The position numbers were made by a program, and so were the translations under genes. Shown piece after piece: positions 44,033-52,295 of a DNA stretch of 64,000 bases (position 1 is its first letter; each line of letters starts with the position of its first letter). Source of the stretch: Granulicella arctica. Lineage in GTDB: Bacteria > Acidobacteriota > Terriglobia > Terriglobales > Acidobacteriaceae. Under the pieces are notes generated by a model that was given only the letters and a program-made list of their open reading frames with translations, was not told where the DNA came from and searched no databases. The stretch is from contig NZ_JAGTUT010000001.1 in assembly GCF_025685605.1 (NCBI RefSeq), forward strand, positions 3,162,001-3,226,000, read 5' to 3'.

Positions 44033-44899
44033 ATGACTGAAAGCATCTCCAGTATGAATTCCATCGGCGTCGTCGGCGCTGGCACCATGGGCAACGGAAT
44101 CGCCCACGTATGCGCACGCGCAGGCTTCCACGTCGTCCTGGTAGACGTGGCGCAACCGGCTTTGGACCGAGGCCTCGCCGCTATCGAGAAGAATCTGTCC
44201 CGCGAAGTCACCAAAGAAAAGCTGACAAGCAAAGAGGCCGCAGCCACGCTCGGGCACATCGAGCCAACCATCGAGCGTAGCCAACTGGCCGGATGTGATC
44301 TCGTGATCGAAGCCGCCACCGAGCGCTTTGCCGTAAAAGCAGAGCTGTTCAAGGAACTCGACAGCCTCCTGCGTCCAAAGGCAATCCTCGCCAGCAACAC
44401 CAGCTCCATCTCCATCACGAAGCTCGCCGCCCAGACCCAGCGCCCCACCCAGGTCATCGGCATGCACTTCTTCAACCCCGTGCCGGTCATGGGGCTGGTC
44501 GAGGTCATCCGCGGCCTCCAGACCTCCCAGGCGACCTTCGACGCAGTCCGCGAACTCAGCACGCAGCTAGGCAAGACCCCGGTAGAGGTCAACGACGCCG
44601 CAGGCTTCGTCTCAAACCGCGTCCTCATGCCCCTCATCAACGAGGCCATCTTCGTCGTCATGGAGGGCGTCGCCACAGCCGAGGCAGTCGACACCGTCTT
44701 CAAGCTCGGCATGGCTCACCCCATGGGCCCGCTCACCCTGGCGGACTTCATCGGCCTCGACGTCTGCCTCGACATCATGCGGGTGCTGGTCGATGGCCTC
44801 GGCGATCCCAAATATCGGCCCTGCCCCCTCCTCATCCGGATGGTCGATGCCGGCTGGCTCGGGCGCAAATCGGGCAAAGGGTTTTACACTTACGAGTGA
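44033..44899 (+). CDS. hbd: 3-hydroxybutyryl-CoA dehydrogenase
   Basis: 288 residues. NAD-binding motif [14 protein letters not shown], the conserved DLVIEAATE strand, [19 protein letters not shown] with the catalytic histidine, and [17 protein letters not shown] are all as in short-chain 3-hydroxyacyl-CoA dehydrogenases. It interconverts 3-hydroxyacyl-CoA and acetoacetyl-CoA-type substrates in fatty acid or butanoate metabolism. GAGGAC precedes the ATG. It leads a tight three-gene operon with a MaoC dehydratase 12 bases later. Confidence 0.92.
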   Translation: MTESISSMNSIGVVGAGTMGNGIAHVCARAGFHVVLVDVAQPALDRGLAAIEKNLSREVTKEKLTSKEAAATLGHIEPTIERSQLAGCDLVIEAATERFAVKAELFKELDSLLRPKAILASNTSSISITKLAAQTQRPTQVIGMHFFNPVPVMGLVEVIRGLQTSQATFDAVRELSTQLGKTPVEVNDAAGFVSNRVLMPLINEAIFVVMEGVATAEAVDTVFKLGMAHPMGPLTLADFIGLDVCLDIMRVLVDGLGDPKYRPCPLLIRMVDAGWLGRKSGKGFYTYE

Positions 44900-44911
44900 G
44901 GGACTGAACCC

Positions 44912-45367
44912 ATGCCGCAAGAGCTTTACTTTGAAGATTTTTATGTTGGCCAGAAGTTCCACTCCGCTGGCACCGCCACCGTCTCCACCGAAGAGATCAA
45001 GGAGTTTGGCCAGAAGTACGATCCGCAGCCCTTCCATCTCGACGAAGCCGCCGGTGAAGGCTCCTTCTTCAAGGGCCTTGCCGCCTCGGGCTGGCTCACG
45101 GCCGCCATCGTCATGCGCCTGCGCGTGCAATCCATCAAGGTCTTCGGCGGCATGATCGGCGCAGGCGTTGAAGAGATGCGCTGGACCGAGCCCGTCCGTC
45201 CCGGCGACACCCTCCGCACCGAGATCGAGGTCGTCGGCGTCCGCCACTCCAGCTCCCGTAAGGACTACGGCATCGTCCGCACCCGCACCCTCGCCTTCAA
45301 CCAGCGCGACCAGATCGTCATGCGCTCCACCGTCAACTTCCTCGCCCCCGTCCGCTCCAAGGTCTAA
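44912..45367 (+). CDS. MaoC-family (R)-hydratase/dehydratase
   Basis: 151 residues, one hot-dog domain. YFEDFYVGQKF and the hydratase motif YDPQPFHLDE (catalytic Asp and His) are diagnostic, followed by GLAASGWLTAAIVMRL and WTEPVRPGDTL. It hydrates enoyl-CoA to 3-hydroxyacyl-CoA. The pair with hbd suggests a small acyl-CoA route, for instance short-chain or branched acyl units, but stereochemistry differs between the two families, so they may not act in series. Confidence 0.88.
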   Translation: MPQELYFEDFYVGQKFHSAGTATVSTEEIKEFGQKYDPQPFHLDEAAGEGSFFKGLAASGWLTAAIVMRLRVQSIKVFGGMIGAGVEEMRWTEPVRPGDTLRTEIEVVGVRHSSSRKDYGIVRTRTLAFNQRDQIVMRSTVNFLAPVRSKV

Positions 45368-45370
45368 ACC

Positions 45371-45637
45371 ATGACGCCCGAGGATGTAGATCTCCTGCAG
45401 CGAAGCGTCGACCGCGTCGTCGCTATCGAGTTGACCACCGGCGAGCAGTTCTTCGCCGAGGTGGTCATCGTGGTCGACGAACCCCCAACCCCCGACGTCT
45501 TCGTCATCCGTGTCCTGCGCGAGCCCGACGGTGTCTTCGTATCCGCCACAGAGGATGAGTCCGGCGAGTCGATCCTCTTCTCCGCCATCAGCCGCGTAGC
45601 TCCAATCCCTGGAGTCGACTACCCAGCACTCGCCTAG
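45371..45637 (+). CDS. Small hypothetical protein of the hbd-maoC operon
   Basis: 88 residues, acidic and beta-rich (VAIELTTGEQFFAEVVIVVDE, VFVIRVLREPDGVFVSATE). It starts three bases after the maoC stop, so it is certainly in the operon. The pattern resembles Sm-like or small beta-barrel proteins, but I do not recognise a family. Cytoplasmic, no signal peptide. Confidence 0.6.
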   Translation: MTPEDVDLLQRSVDRVVAIELTTGEQFFAEVVIVVDEPPTPDVFVIRVLREPDGVFVSATEDESGESILFSAISRVAPIPGVDYPALA

Positions 45638-45663
45638 TTCCGAACACCGTTTTCAAGGAACGA

Positions 45664-45698
45664 CTTCTGGGGACCGCCATAGGATCCCTTCCCAGAAG
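45664..45698. terminator. Hairpin after the hbd operon
   Basis: CTTCTGGG (45664-45671) pairs with CCCAGAAG (45691-45698), 27 bases after the last stop. No T-run follows, so terminator function is tentative. Confidence 0.4.
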
Positions 45699-45810
45699 CC
45701 GGCCGTAGTGATTCATCCGGGGTTATGGCATCGCCGGTCGCTCATAAGTAGTCAGCCCAAACAAGCACAAGCTCCCCCTTGCAGCCATTTGTGTATGGTG
45801 TTGACAGGCC

Positions 45811-46971
45811 ATGAGTCAGCAAGACGCACGCATCCAACCCAAACAGCACTTCGAAATTCTTGACGGCCTGCGCGGCGTTGCGGCCATGATAGTCGTCATC
45901 TTTCACATGTGCGAGGCATGGAACGGCGGCGATCACGCCAGGCAGATCGTCAACCATGGCTACCTGGCAGTCGACTTCTTTTTCATCCTCTCGGGCTTTG
46001 TCGTCGCCTACGCGTACGACGACCGCTGGCACCCGACAAACGGCCAGCCACGCATGACGGTATGGGATTTCTTCAAGCGCCGCCTCATCCGCCTTCAACC
46101 CATGGTCGTCATGGGCACCGTCCTTGGTGCGCTGCTCTTTTACCCGGGCGCCAGCGCCAAAGTCTTTCCGCTTATCGCAGGCACCTCGGTGTCCAGGCTC
46201 CTTCTCATCGCACTCATCGGCTGCACGCTGATTCCGATACCCGTATCCATGGACATTCGCGGCTGGCAGGAGATGCATCCGCTGGACAGTGCGGCCTGGT
46301 CGCTTATCTTCGAATACATCGCAAACATCGGCTACGCGCTCGGACTGCGCAAGGTATCCAATCGTGTGCTCCTGGTGCTTACGGCGCTCTCCGCAGCCTT
46401 GCTCACGCACTATCTTGTCACCACGCCACGCGGCGACATCACGGGTGGCTGGACGCTTAACGCGATCGAACTCAAAATCGGTTTTGTGCGGCTGTTCTAC
46501 CCATTCATGGCCGGCATGCTTCTGCAACGTCTGCACAAGCGCATCCGCGTCCGCAACGCTTTCCTATGGTGCAGCCTGCTGCTTGTCCTCACCTTCGTCC
46601 TGCCGCGCTTTGGCACGCCGGCCACGCTCTGGAAGAACGGTCTGTATGAGGCGCTGGTCGTCATTCTCGTGTACCCGGTCATCGTGGCCATGGGTGCGGG
46701 CGAGCAGATCACCGGACGCGCAATCACCCGCCTGTGCCGTTTCTCAGGTGCAGTTTCCTACCCGCTCTACATCACGCACTACGCTCTTATCTACATCTAC
46801 ACAGCCTGGGTGGCCGACGGAAAGTTCACCCCGGCGCAGGGCGTGGCGTGGGGTGCGGCTTTGTTCTTTACCGCCATCGCCATCGCGTATGCCTGCCTCA
46901 AGCTCTACGACGAGCCGGTACGCCGTTGGCTGAACCGCCGCTTCCTGGTCACTGGCACCACGACACCGTAG
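45811..46971 (+). CDS. Membrane acyltransferase 3 (OafA/YrhL type)
   Basis: 386 residues and about ten membrane helices. FEILDGLRGVAAMIVVIFHM carries the RGxAA signature and the catalytic histidine of acyltransferase family 3, and YLAVDFFFILSGFVVAYAY is the next conserved helix. These enzymes transfer acetyl or other acyl groups to sugars, lipids or antibiotics at the inner membrane. The target may be a surface glycan. No extracytoplasmic SGNH domain is fused. It stands alone. Confidence 0.87.
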   Translation: MSQQDARIQPKQHFEILDGLRGVAAMIVVIFHMCEAWNGGDHARQIVNHGYLAVDFFFILSGFVVAYAYDDRWHPTNGQPRMTVWDFFKRRLIRLQPMVVMGTVLGALLFYPGASAKVFPLIAGTSVSRLLLIALIGCTLIPIPVSMDIRGWQEMHPLDSAAWSLIFEYIANIGYALGLRKVSNRVLLVLTALSAALLTHYLVTTPRGDITGGWTLNAIELKIGFVRLFYPFMAGMLLQRLHKRIRVRNAFLWCSLLLVLTFVLPRFGTPATLWKNGLYEALVVILVYPVIVAMGAGEQITGRAITRLCRFSGAVSYPLYITHYALIYIYTAWVADGKFTPAQGVAWGAALFFTAIAIAYACLKLYDEPVRRWLNRRFLVTGTTTP

Positions 46972-47187
46972 TTCTCTTGCCCAATGCAATCAATCTCTCG
47001 AAAAGTCATGGTTTTGAGACCGTTCGCGGGACTCCGTCATGTCCTCAAGGGATCGATCCATACAGCGTGGAAAGGACTAGCGCGCGTCTTCCCTGCACCA
47101 GCAATACCGAAGTCACGTGCTAAACCAGCTCACTGAAATGCGCGCAGGCTCCAGCAAGCACCTGACTTGATCCCCACTGTGAACCTG

Positions 47188-48081
47188 CTAGCGCACCCAG
47201 AATCCAGACGGCAAAGCAGCCTCAAGATGGATCACTTCTCCACTGATAGGGTGCTGAAATCTCAAAAATTGAGCGTGCAGCAAATATCCACCATCGCCCG
47301 GTAGACCGGGGAGATGGTCGAGAGGCTGCCCCGTCAGGCCGTACAGCGGATCACCTGCCAACGGGTGGCCGATCGATGCCAGATGGATTCTGATCTGATG
47401 AGGTCGGCCCGAGTGCAGACTCACCTCAAACGTTGTGGTGCTTGCGGTGCGTGAGATCACCTTCGCCGATGACCTTGACGGCTTGCCGCCCGGGTTGGCG
47501 GCCCATACGGAACCGATGAGCGGGTGGGGTACAAGGCCGATCGGCGTGAGAATTTCGTAGCTGTCGAACTGCGCAACGCCCTGGGCCAGCGCCCGGTAGG
47601 TCTTTTCAACTTTGGGTGTGTTCCAGTCTGCGGTCAGTTGAGCGGCTGCCTGCGGTGTCCTGGCGAAGAGGACGATGCCGGTAGTGGCTCGGCCCAGCCG
47701 GTGGACAGGATTTGCATTGGGGTATTGCGCTTGCACCAGCCGCAGGAGCGTGTTCTCCAGGAAGCCGCCGCCGGGCAGGGTGGGCAGCCCGCCAGGTTTG
47801 TTGACGGCCAGCAGATGCGGGTCATCAAACAGCACTTCGAAGTGCTGAGGAGCCTCTGGTTCCACCCACGGTGGACGGTTCCACACAAGACTCTGGCCCA
47901 GCCCGAGCAATTCGCTTCCGCTAGCGATGACGCCGTCGAGGGCGACCTCCCCATGGTCCAGCTTCGCTTGCCAGGCCTCAAGGCTGGAGTGGGGATAAAG
48001 GCTTGCCAGATGGCAGAGCAGGGTTCGTCCACAATCGTTGCTGCTGATACGTGTCGTATAGGCGTAGCCCCGGTTGAGCAT
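47188..48081 (-). CDS. RluA-family pseudouridine synthase with altered catalytic motif
   Basis: 297 residues. The RluA fold is clear: LLAVNKPGGLPTLPGGG, KTYRALAQG, SGRPHQIRIHLASIGHPLAGDPLY. An S4-like N-terminal segment (LEAWQAKLDHGEVALDGV) precedes it. The motif that normally reads HRLD, with the catalytic Asp, is HRLGRATTG; Gly130 is encoded by GGC, one base from GAC. I recall HRLG variants in a plant organellar subfamily but cannot verify it. If that subfamily is active the gene may be too; otherwise it is an RNA-binding relic. The frame is intact. Confidence 0.8.
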   Translation of the reverse strand: MLNRGYAYTTRISSNDCGRTLLCHLASLYPHSSLEAWQAKLDHGEVALDGVIASGSELLGLGQSLVWNRPPWVEPEAPQHFEVLFDDPHLLAVNKPGGLPTLPGGGFLENTLLRLVQAQYPNANPVHRLGRATTGIVLFARTPQAAAQLTADWNTPKVEKTYRALAQGVAQFDSYEILTPIGLVPHPLIGSVWAANPGGKPSRSSAKVISRTASTTTFEVSLHSGRPHQIRIHLASIGHPLAGDPLYGLTGQPLDHLPGLPGDGGYLLHAQFLRFQHPISGEVIHLEAALPSGFWVR

Positions 48082-48478
48082 CTGGTTTCAAGTCTAAGCC
48101 AGGCCATCTGTGGCAGATGCCCCGTCTTCCGTGGATCATTCTGAATTTGCTGAATGATTAAGCTCTCATGGAGCGAAGTCATCATCCGATGGAGCTCATT
48201 CCCACCAGGCCCGCATGTGCGACGGAGTATCGGCGGATGCACTGGTTCTAGCGGGCTAGCTGAAACGCTACCCGCATATTGATAACCTGAAGCACCAGCA
48301 AGCATTCGCCAGTCTCATCCAACAGCAAAACAAGCAGAAATCGCATGCCGAGAACGAACACGGTGGCGCAAGCTCAGACGACCTGCCATGAACGGCAACG
48401 ACCGGGCACACTTCTCACTCGCTGCCGCCAGATGGCATGGTGGGGAAGTGTGCGCCGATCATTTGCTTTGCACCTGGC
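48082..48478. other. 397-base gap with a possible gene remnant
   Basis: Between the RluA-like and protease genes I see no full gene. On the + strand 48260-48391 reads LKRYPHIDNLKHQQAFASL with a hydrophilic Gln/Lys-rich tail to a TGA, preceded directly by TAG. The composition looks like the C-terminal end of a lost coding gene, such as a recombinase or DNA-binding protein, but I cannot name it. Confidence 0.3.
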
Positions 48479-49636
48479 CTAGCGTCCAGGTTGTTGAGCT
48501 CCGTCGGACGGTGTTGTCTCGCCGCGCTGAGTCGGGTTCAGAGGCAGATTAACAATGGAGAGCGGCTGTTTCAACACTCCAACCGTATGCCAAGCATCGC
48601 TAACCGCCTTTTTCTCGGGGCTTGTCGATCCATACAGCCGCCCTGCGTTAAGAACGGTCAGATTTGCAAAGCTTGCGAAGTTGGCCTGCGGCTTGAGCCT
48701 TGGGTCGGTGAGGGTGTCGTACCAGACCTGCCCGGCCTTCAACCACGAAAAGCCACCGATGGCGCTGGCGGCGAGGAAGAAAGCGCGGTTTGGGATGCCC
48801 GAATTGGTGTGGACGCCACCGCTGTCGGATGCGGTATGGACGTAGTGAGCCATGTCAGCCGGTTGATCGTCCTTGCCTAGCATCGGATCGTCATACGCCG
48901 TTCCAGGAGCCTTCATGGAGCGAAGCGCAACCCCTTGGATGCTTTTTGCCAGAAGACCTGCGCCAATTAGCCAATCCGCCTGGTCGGCAGTCTGATTTAG
49001 AACAAATTGCTTGACGCAGGATCCGAAAACGTCCGAGATTGACTCATTCAACGCGCCGGACTGGCCCAGATAGATGAGATTTGCCTCGCTGCCCGTAACC
49101 CCATGCGTCAACTCGTGTCCAATCACGTCGACCGAGCCGGTAAAGCTGTTGAAGAGGACTCCGTCTCCATCGCCGAAGATCATCTCCTGCCCGTTCCAGA
49201 ATGCGTTGTCATACTTCGAGCCATAATGCACCGTAGCGTTGAGCCGAAGGCCTGCATTATCGATCGAATTACGCTGATAGGACTTGTAGTAGAAGTCGAA
49301 CGTGTTTCCTAGCCCGTCGTATGCCTGGTTTACGGACACATCCGCGACTGCAGCCTGACCCTCGCTGCGAACCATCGTTCCGGGCAGCGTCTGTGTGTGG
49401 TTCGTGTCGTAGATTGTTCTCTGTTTCTGGGGTGGTGTCGCGGTAATGGACTCGTGAGCTACCTTGTTTCCACCAAGTAACGCGAACTGAGTACGGCTCG
49501 CTCGAAGACTCTGGTCAACCGAGAGCGTCTCTAGAACAGCATCACGCTGTTCCTGGGTGCCTCGCTTGGCGACATTGATCAGAATGTTGGGGGGAAGAAT
49601 GCAATAGATGGAACGACGGCGATTCGAACTGCACAT
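48479..49636 (-). CDS. M4-family metallopeptidase, protealysin-like
   Basis: 385 residues from the ATG at 49636, with a perfect AGGAGG six bases upstream. No signal peptide. The short propeptide (CILPPNILINVAKRG) has the PPxL-type motif of protealysin precursors. The thermolysin-type zinc site is HELTH at His174-Glu175-His178, the third ligand Glu is in NESISDVFG, and the catalytic His is in SGGVHTNSGIPN. Protealysin-like enzymes are small intracellular or secreted proteases used against host or rival proteins. It is encoded just after an emfourin inhibitor, and the two are probably one operon. Confidence 0.9.
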   Translation of the reverse strand: MCSSNRRRSIYCILPPNILINVAKRGTQEQRDAVLETLSVDQSLRASRTQFALLGGNKVAHESITATPPQKQRTIYDTNHTQTLPGTMVRSEGQAAVADVSVNQAYDGLGNTFDFYYKSYQRNSIDNAGLRLNATVHYGSKYDNAFWNGQEMIFGDGDGVLFNSFTGSVDVIGHELTHGVTGSEANLIYLGQSGALNESISDVFGSCVKQFVLNQTADQADWLIGAGLLAKSIQGVALRSMKAPGTAYDDPMLGKDDQPADMAHYVHTASDSGGVHTNSGIPNRAFFLAASAIGGFSWLKAGQVWYDTLTDPRLKPQANFASFANLTVLNAGRLYGSTSPEKKAVSDAWHTVGVLKQPLSIVNLPLNPTQRGETTPSDGAQQPGR

Positions 49637-49717
49637 GAGTTGCCTCCTGACTGGCCCCAAGAACGTGCAACAAAATCGAGGACAATATAGCATCGCCCTA
49701 CTCGCCGTCTACATAAA

Positions 49718-50080
49718 TTATTTAGGAACACTGGCAAGGCGGTGCTCCCAGATTCTCTGCGTCTCTCGCTGTACCCAATCGGATAATCCTTGCGTCTGCG
49801 CTGAAGGCGGAATGGAATGCGTCTCGCCGTCTTCCATCGTGACGGAAACATCGTATTGGAAGCCGTCTCGAACCGGGCTGTGCCCAGGTTGGTTGCTGCC
49901 TTGCCCAGGCACCCTGGTGACGAGATCCTCGACTTGCTTTGCCTCAGCGACGGCAAGGTCACGGCGATAGTCGCTCCCTGGTGCCGAGACATGCACTCCG
50001 TGTGCATCGGTGTGGATCACTCCCGAAACATTCGTTGCCCTGCCGACGAACCCTCCAGTGCGAGTAAAAGAGATCTCCAT
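49718..50080 (-). CDS. Emfourin-like protealysin inhibitor
   Basis: 120 residues from the ATG at 50080, which has AAGGAG six bases upstream. MEISFTRTGGFVGRA is the typical emfourin beginning, and DGFQYDVSVTMEDGETHSI with LSDWVQRETQRI its end. Emfourin binds and blocks protealysin, so producing both may protect the cell until the protease is released. The frame is open upstream to 50272 with a hydrophobic segment (SYGGPVLILTACLVSALASV); I chose 50080 because of the strong ribosome site. The protease gene starts 81 bases downstream. Confidence 0.82.
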   Translation of the reverse strand: MEISFTRTGGFVGRATNVSGVIHTDAHGVHVSAPGSDYRRDLAVAEAKQVEDLVTRVPGQGSNQPGHSPVRDGFQYDVSVTMEDGETHSIPPSAQTQGLSDWVQRETQRIWEHRLASVPK

Positions 50081-50653
50081 AACGCGCTCCTTGCGATGCT
50101 CAGGAATGGATGCAGGCTTTTCACCCTGCAAGATCTTGGTTGAGCTCTCCGCCCGCATCATCCGAACGCTGGCTAACGCAGAAACCAGGCAGGCTGTGAG
50201 TATAAGCACGGGCCCACCATAGCTCAAGAGCAGCCTTCGTGTCTGTCGAAGACAAAGCCCAGCACCGTTCATGGCTTCTCCGTCCCGGTCATTTTAGAAC
50301 GGAACATGCCCTTCAGGGCGCTCGGAGATTCTCCGCCTCGAGGATGATTCCTGTCGAACATCTGCATTTGTCAGGACACCTTGAGCAGCTTGCTGTAGCT
50401 GTATCAGGCCCCTGGATATCGTGCGCAATCGATCAAAGCCAGTACCAAGAGCTCTACGCGGAACGTGGGTCGCTGACCTATCGAGAGCACGCAACCGATT
50501 ACCACTGTGGGCTGTATCGTAGAGGGCGTCACCGGTGTTCACAAGCGCGAGTCCGCGCACGATCCCTAATCGGTAACAATTGGCAATCTTTACGATCCAC
50601 ATGGCTTGCCTCAGCTCCAGTCTATGAGTTGGCCGCCATAAATCCGCCATGTT
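50081..50653. other. 573-base stretch without a supported gene
   Basis: Bases 50081-50272 are the possible extension of the emfourin frame. The rest has overlapping open frames on both strands, none with a recognisable protein or ribosome site. One + frame runs from 50239 through the palindromic repeat into the gene at 50755, but the repeat in the middle shows that this is not coding. Confidence 0.4.
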
Positions 50654-50735
50654 CCCGCAAAGTCGGTGTTTTCGGCAATGTCGACGTTTTCAGCAGCCCG
50701 CTCGAACGAACTTGCCGAAAACGCCGTTTTGCGGG
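50654..50735. repeat. Palindromic intergenic repeat, copy A
   Basis: Left end CCCGCAAAGTCGGTGTTTTC; right end CCGAAAACGCCGTTTTGCGG. The two ends are near-perfect inverted repeats of 24-25 bases around a 32-base centre. It lies directly upstream of the gene at 50755. Copies B and C lie after this gene and after the next one. Confidence 0.8.
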
Positions 50736-50754
50736 AGTCTCAGAAGAAGCGTCT

Positions 50755-51483
50755 ATGCTTGGTGCAATGAACACAGCACTTTATCGCAACCCGCTCCTGT
50801 TAAGAGTCTGCATCTGCCTCATCAGCCTTGCTCTAGCGGTCACGCCCTGTCTCGCCCAAGGCGACCCATGGCAGTCGCTCAGGCTGCTGAAACGAGGTCT
50901 AGGCTTCGTCTTCATTGGACAGGACCAAACTTGCCGGTATGGTGAACTCCAGGAAGTTACAGATACAAACATCTCGATCAAAACGGCTCAAAGTAGCGTG
51001 GTGATTCCGAAGTCGGATTTATTACGGGTCCGATCTGGGTTTGGTGGCCGTCCAGTCGCGAACGATAATCCCAATATGCCGCTCTTCACCCTCTATAGCG
51101 GCAGAAGCTCATGGGCTGATCTCTTAGCCTTTGCCCCCTTCGAATCAAAAGGGCATCCCTACTCCACGGTCACTTTCTCACTGAAGACAAAGGATGGCGG
51201 ACTGCATAAAGGCTTTCTAAGCAAGGTGACGGCAGAAGAAATCACGCTTACTGACAAAGTTGGAAGTGCTACTACCTTTCCCAAGGGACAGGTAGACTAC
51301 GTCGACTACATCCGAGAAAAACCGCTTAGCGATAAGCAGGAGTTCTATTGGGAAGAACTCGGTATGGGAATGATTTTCGATCCGCAACTTTACCCACGTA
51401 TGTTTCACTTGGGAGACATCATGCCGGTGACCTTATACAGATCAACACTCGTCGAAGAAGATTCCCCAGTCGTGTGCAAATGA
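50755..51483 (+). CDS. Hypothetical exported protein
   Basis: 242 residues from the ATG at 50755 (alternative 50767). A signal peptide (LLLRVCICLISLALAVTPCLAQ) is followed by two short beta-barrel-like repeats, GFVFIGQDQTCRYGELQEVTDTN with SSVVIPKSDLLRVR, and HKGFLSKVTAEEITLTDKVG with TTFPKGQVDYVDYI. Both follow an Sm-like pattern of bent strands ending in a basic or aromatic tail. No family recognised. It is boxed by repeat copies A and B. Confidence 0.6.
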   Translation: MLGAMNTALYRNPLLLRVCICLISLALAVTPCLAQGDPWQSLRLLKRGLGFVFIGQDQTCRYGELQEVTDTNISIKTAQSSVVIPKSDLLRVRSGFGGRPVANDNPNMPLFTLYSGRSSWADLLAFAPFESKGHPYSTVTFSLKTKDGGLHKGFLSKVTAEEITLTDKVGSATTFPKGQVDYVDYIREKPLSDKQEFYWEELGMGMIFDPQLYPRMFHLGDIMPVTLYRSTLVEEDSPVVCK

Positions 51484-51494
51484 ATTGTCTCGCT

Positions 51495-51555
51495 CCCGCA
51501 AAGTCGGTGTTTGCGGCAACTTCGGTCGTTCTTGCCGAAAACGCCGTTTTCCGAC
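51495..51555. repeat. Palindromic intergenic repeat, copy B
   Basis: Begins CCCGCAAAGTCGGTGTTTGC and ends TTGCCGAAAACGCCGTTTT plus CCGAC. The centre is shorter than in copy A. It starts 12 bases after the stop at 51483, between the two orphan genes. Confidence 0.8.
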
Positions 51556-51598
51556 AGCAGAATTTTTGCCGTCTAGGATTGTTCGTGCAGGCAAACAT

Positions 51599-52123
51599 AT
51601 GAGCGACCGGAACGAACAAACATACAGAGTTCGCCTTTTCGATGAAGACGGCTTGCCGTGGACGTCACGCGTGCAGTGGGGGATGCTCCTCTTCTGGCTT
51701 GCTATCATAGGGTTCGTTCTTGCTCCCATCGTTGGGATCTACCTGGGCATTTGGCTCATCTCCAAAGGCAAATCAGCCCTTTCCCTTGTTCTGTACATAG
51801 TTCTTACAAGTGTGTGGGTTGCGGTCTTCCTGCTACCGGGTGGAACGCACCGGATCCTATCGTCCGTCGAGCTGGCGCTCGAAGTGTCGTCTTCAGTTCT
51901 ATGGCTTGCTGGTGCATATGCCCTCAGACTGCAAGTCATGCGCTACTACTCGGATCAAGAGGGTATTCCATTCCCGCTTAGTCCGGTGCTCACGGCGCTC
52001 TTCGGACCTTGGTACGTTAGCGGTCACCTTAGGGCAACTTTTCCCCTCGACGGCACGGGCCGAGCTGGAACGGGAATTATGAAACTCGATACATGGTCAG
52101 CGAAAGCTGAACTTAAGCCCTGA
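51599..52123 (+). CDS. Hypothetical membrane protein
   Basis: 174 residues from the ATG at 51599. Three membrane helices (MLLFWLAIIGFVLAPIVGIYLGIWLI, ALSLVLYIVLTSVWVAVFLLP, VSSSVLWLAGAYALRLQV) follow a charged N-terminus (SDRNEQTYRVRLFDEDG). The C-terminal part has PLSPVLTALFGPWYVSGHLRA, which may face the cytoplasm. No family recognised. It is boxed by repeat copies B and C. Confidence 0.6.
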   Translation: MSDRNEQTYRVRLFDEDGLPWTSRVQWGMLLFWLAIIGFVLAPIVGIYLGIWLISKGKSALSLVLYIVLTSVWVAVFLLPGGTHRILSSVELALEVSSSVLWLAGAYALRLQVMRYYSDQEGIPFPLSPVLTALFGPWYVSGHLRATFPLDGTGRAGTGIMKLDTWSAKAELKP

Positions 52124-52125
52124 CT

Positions 52126-52165
52126 GCCGCAAAGTCGGGGTTTTCGGCAATTACGCCTTTTTCTG
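52126..52165. repeat. Palindromic intergenic repeat, copy C (partial)
   Basis: Left half GCCGCAAAGTCGGGGTTTTC to GGCAA is kept; the right half is reduced to TTACGCCTTTTTCTGAC. It begins two bases after the stop at 52123. The decayed end suggests an older copy. Confidence 0.7.
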
Positions 52166-52295
52166 ACACATTGGCCTACGAGTTAGCCATTTGTGATACA
52201 CTTAGGTTAGTAGGAAATATCACAAGCTCGGCTACCCAGCCGGGCTTGTTGCGTTTAACCCAGCACCCCAACCAGAGCAACCACGGGAGATCATC

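Noticed and set aside
50294..50650. 118-codon reverse frame
   Set aside because: Arg-rich, no ribosome site or motif; probably chance.
50239..50754. Long + frame running from 50239 into the gene at 50755
   Set aside because: It crosses palindromic repeat copy A and has no recognisable protein before the signal peptide at 50755.
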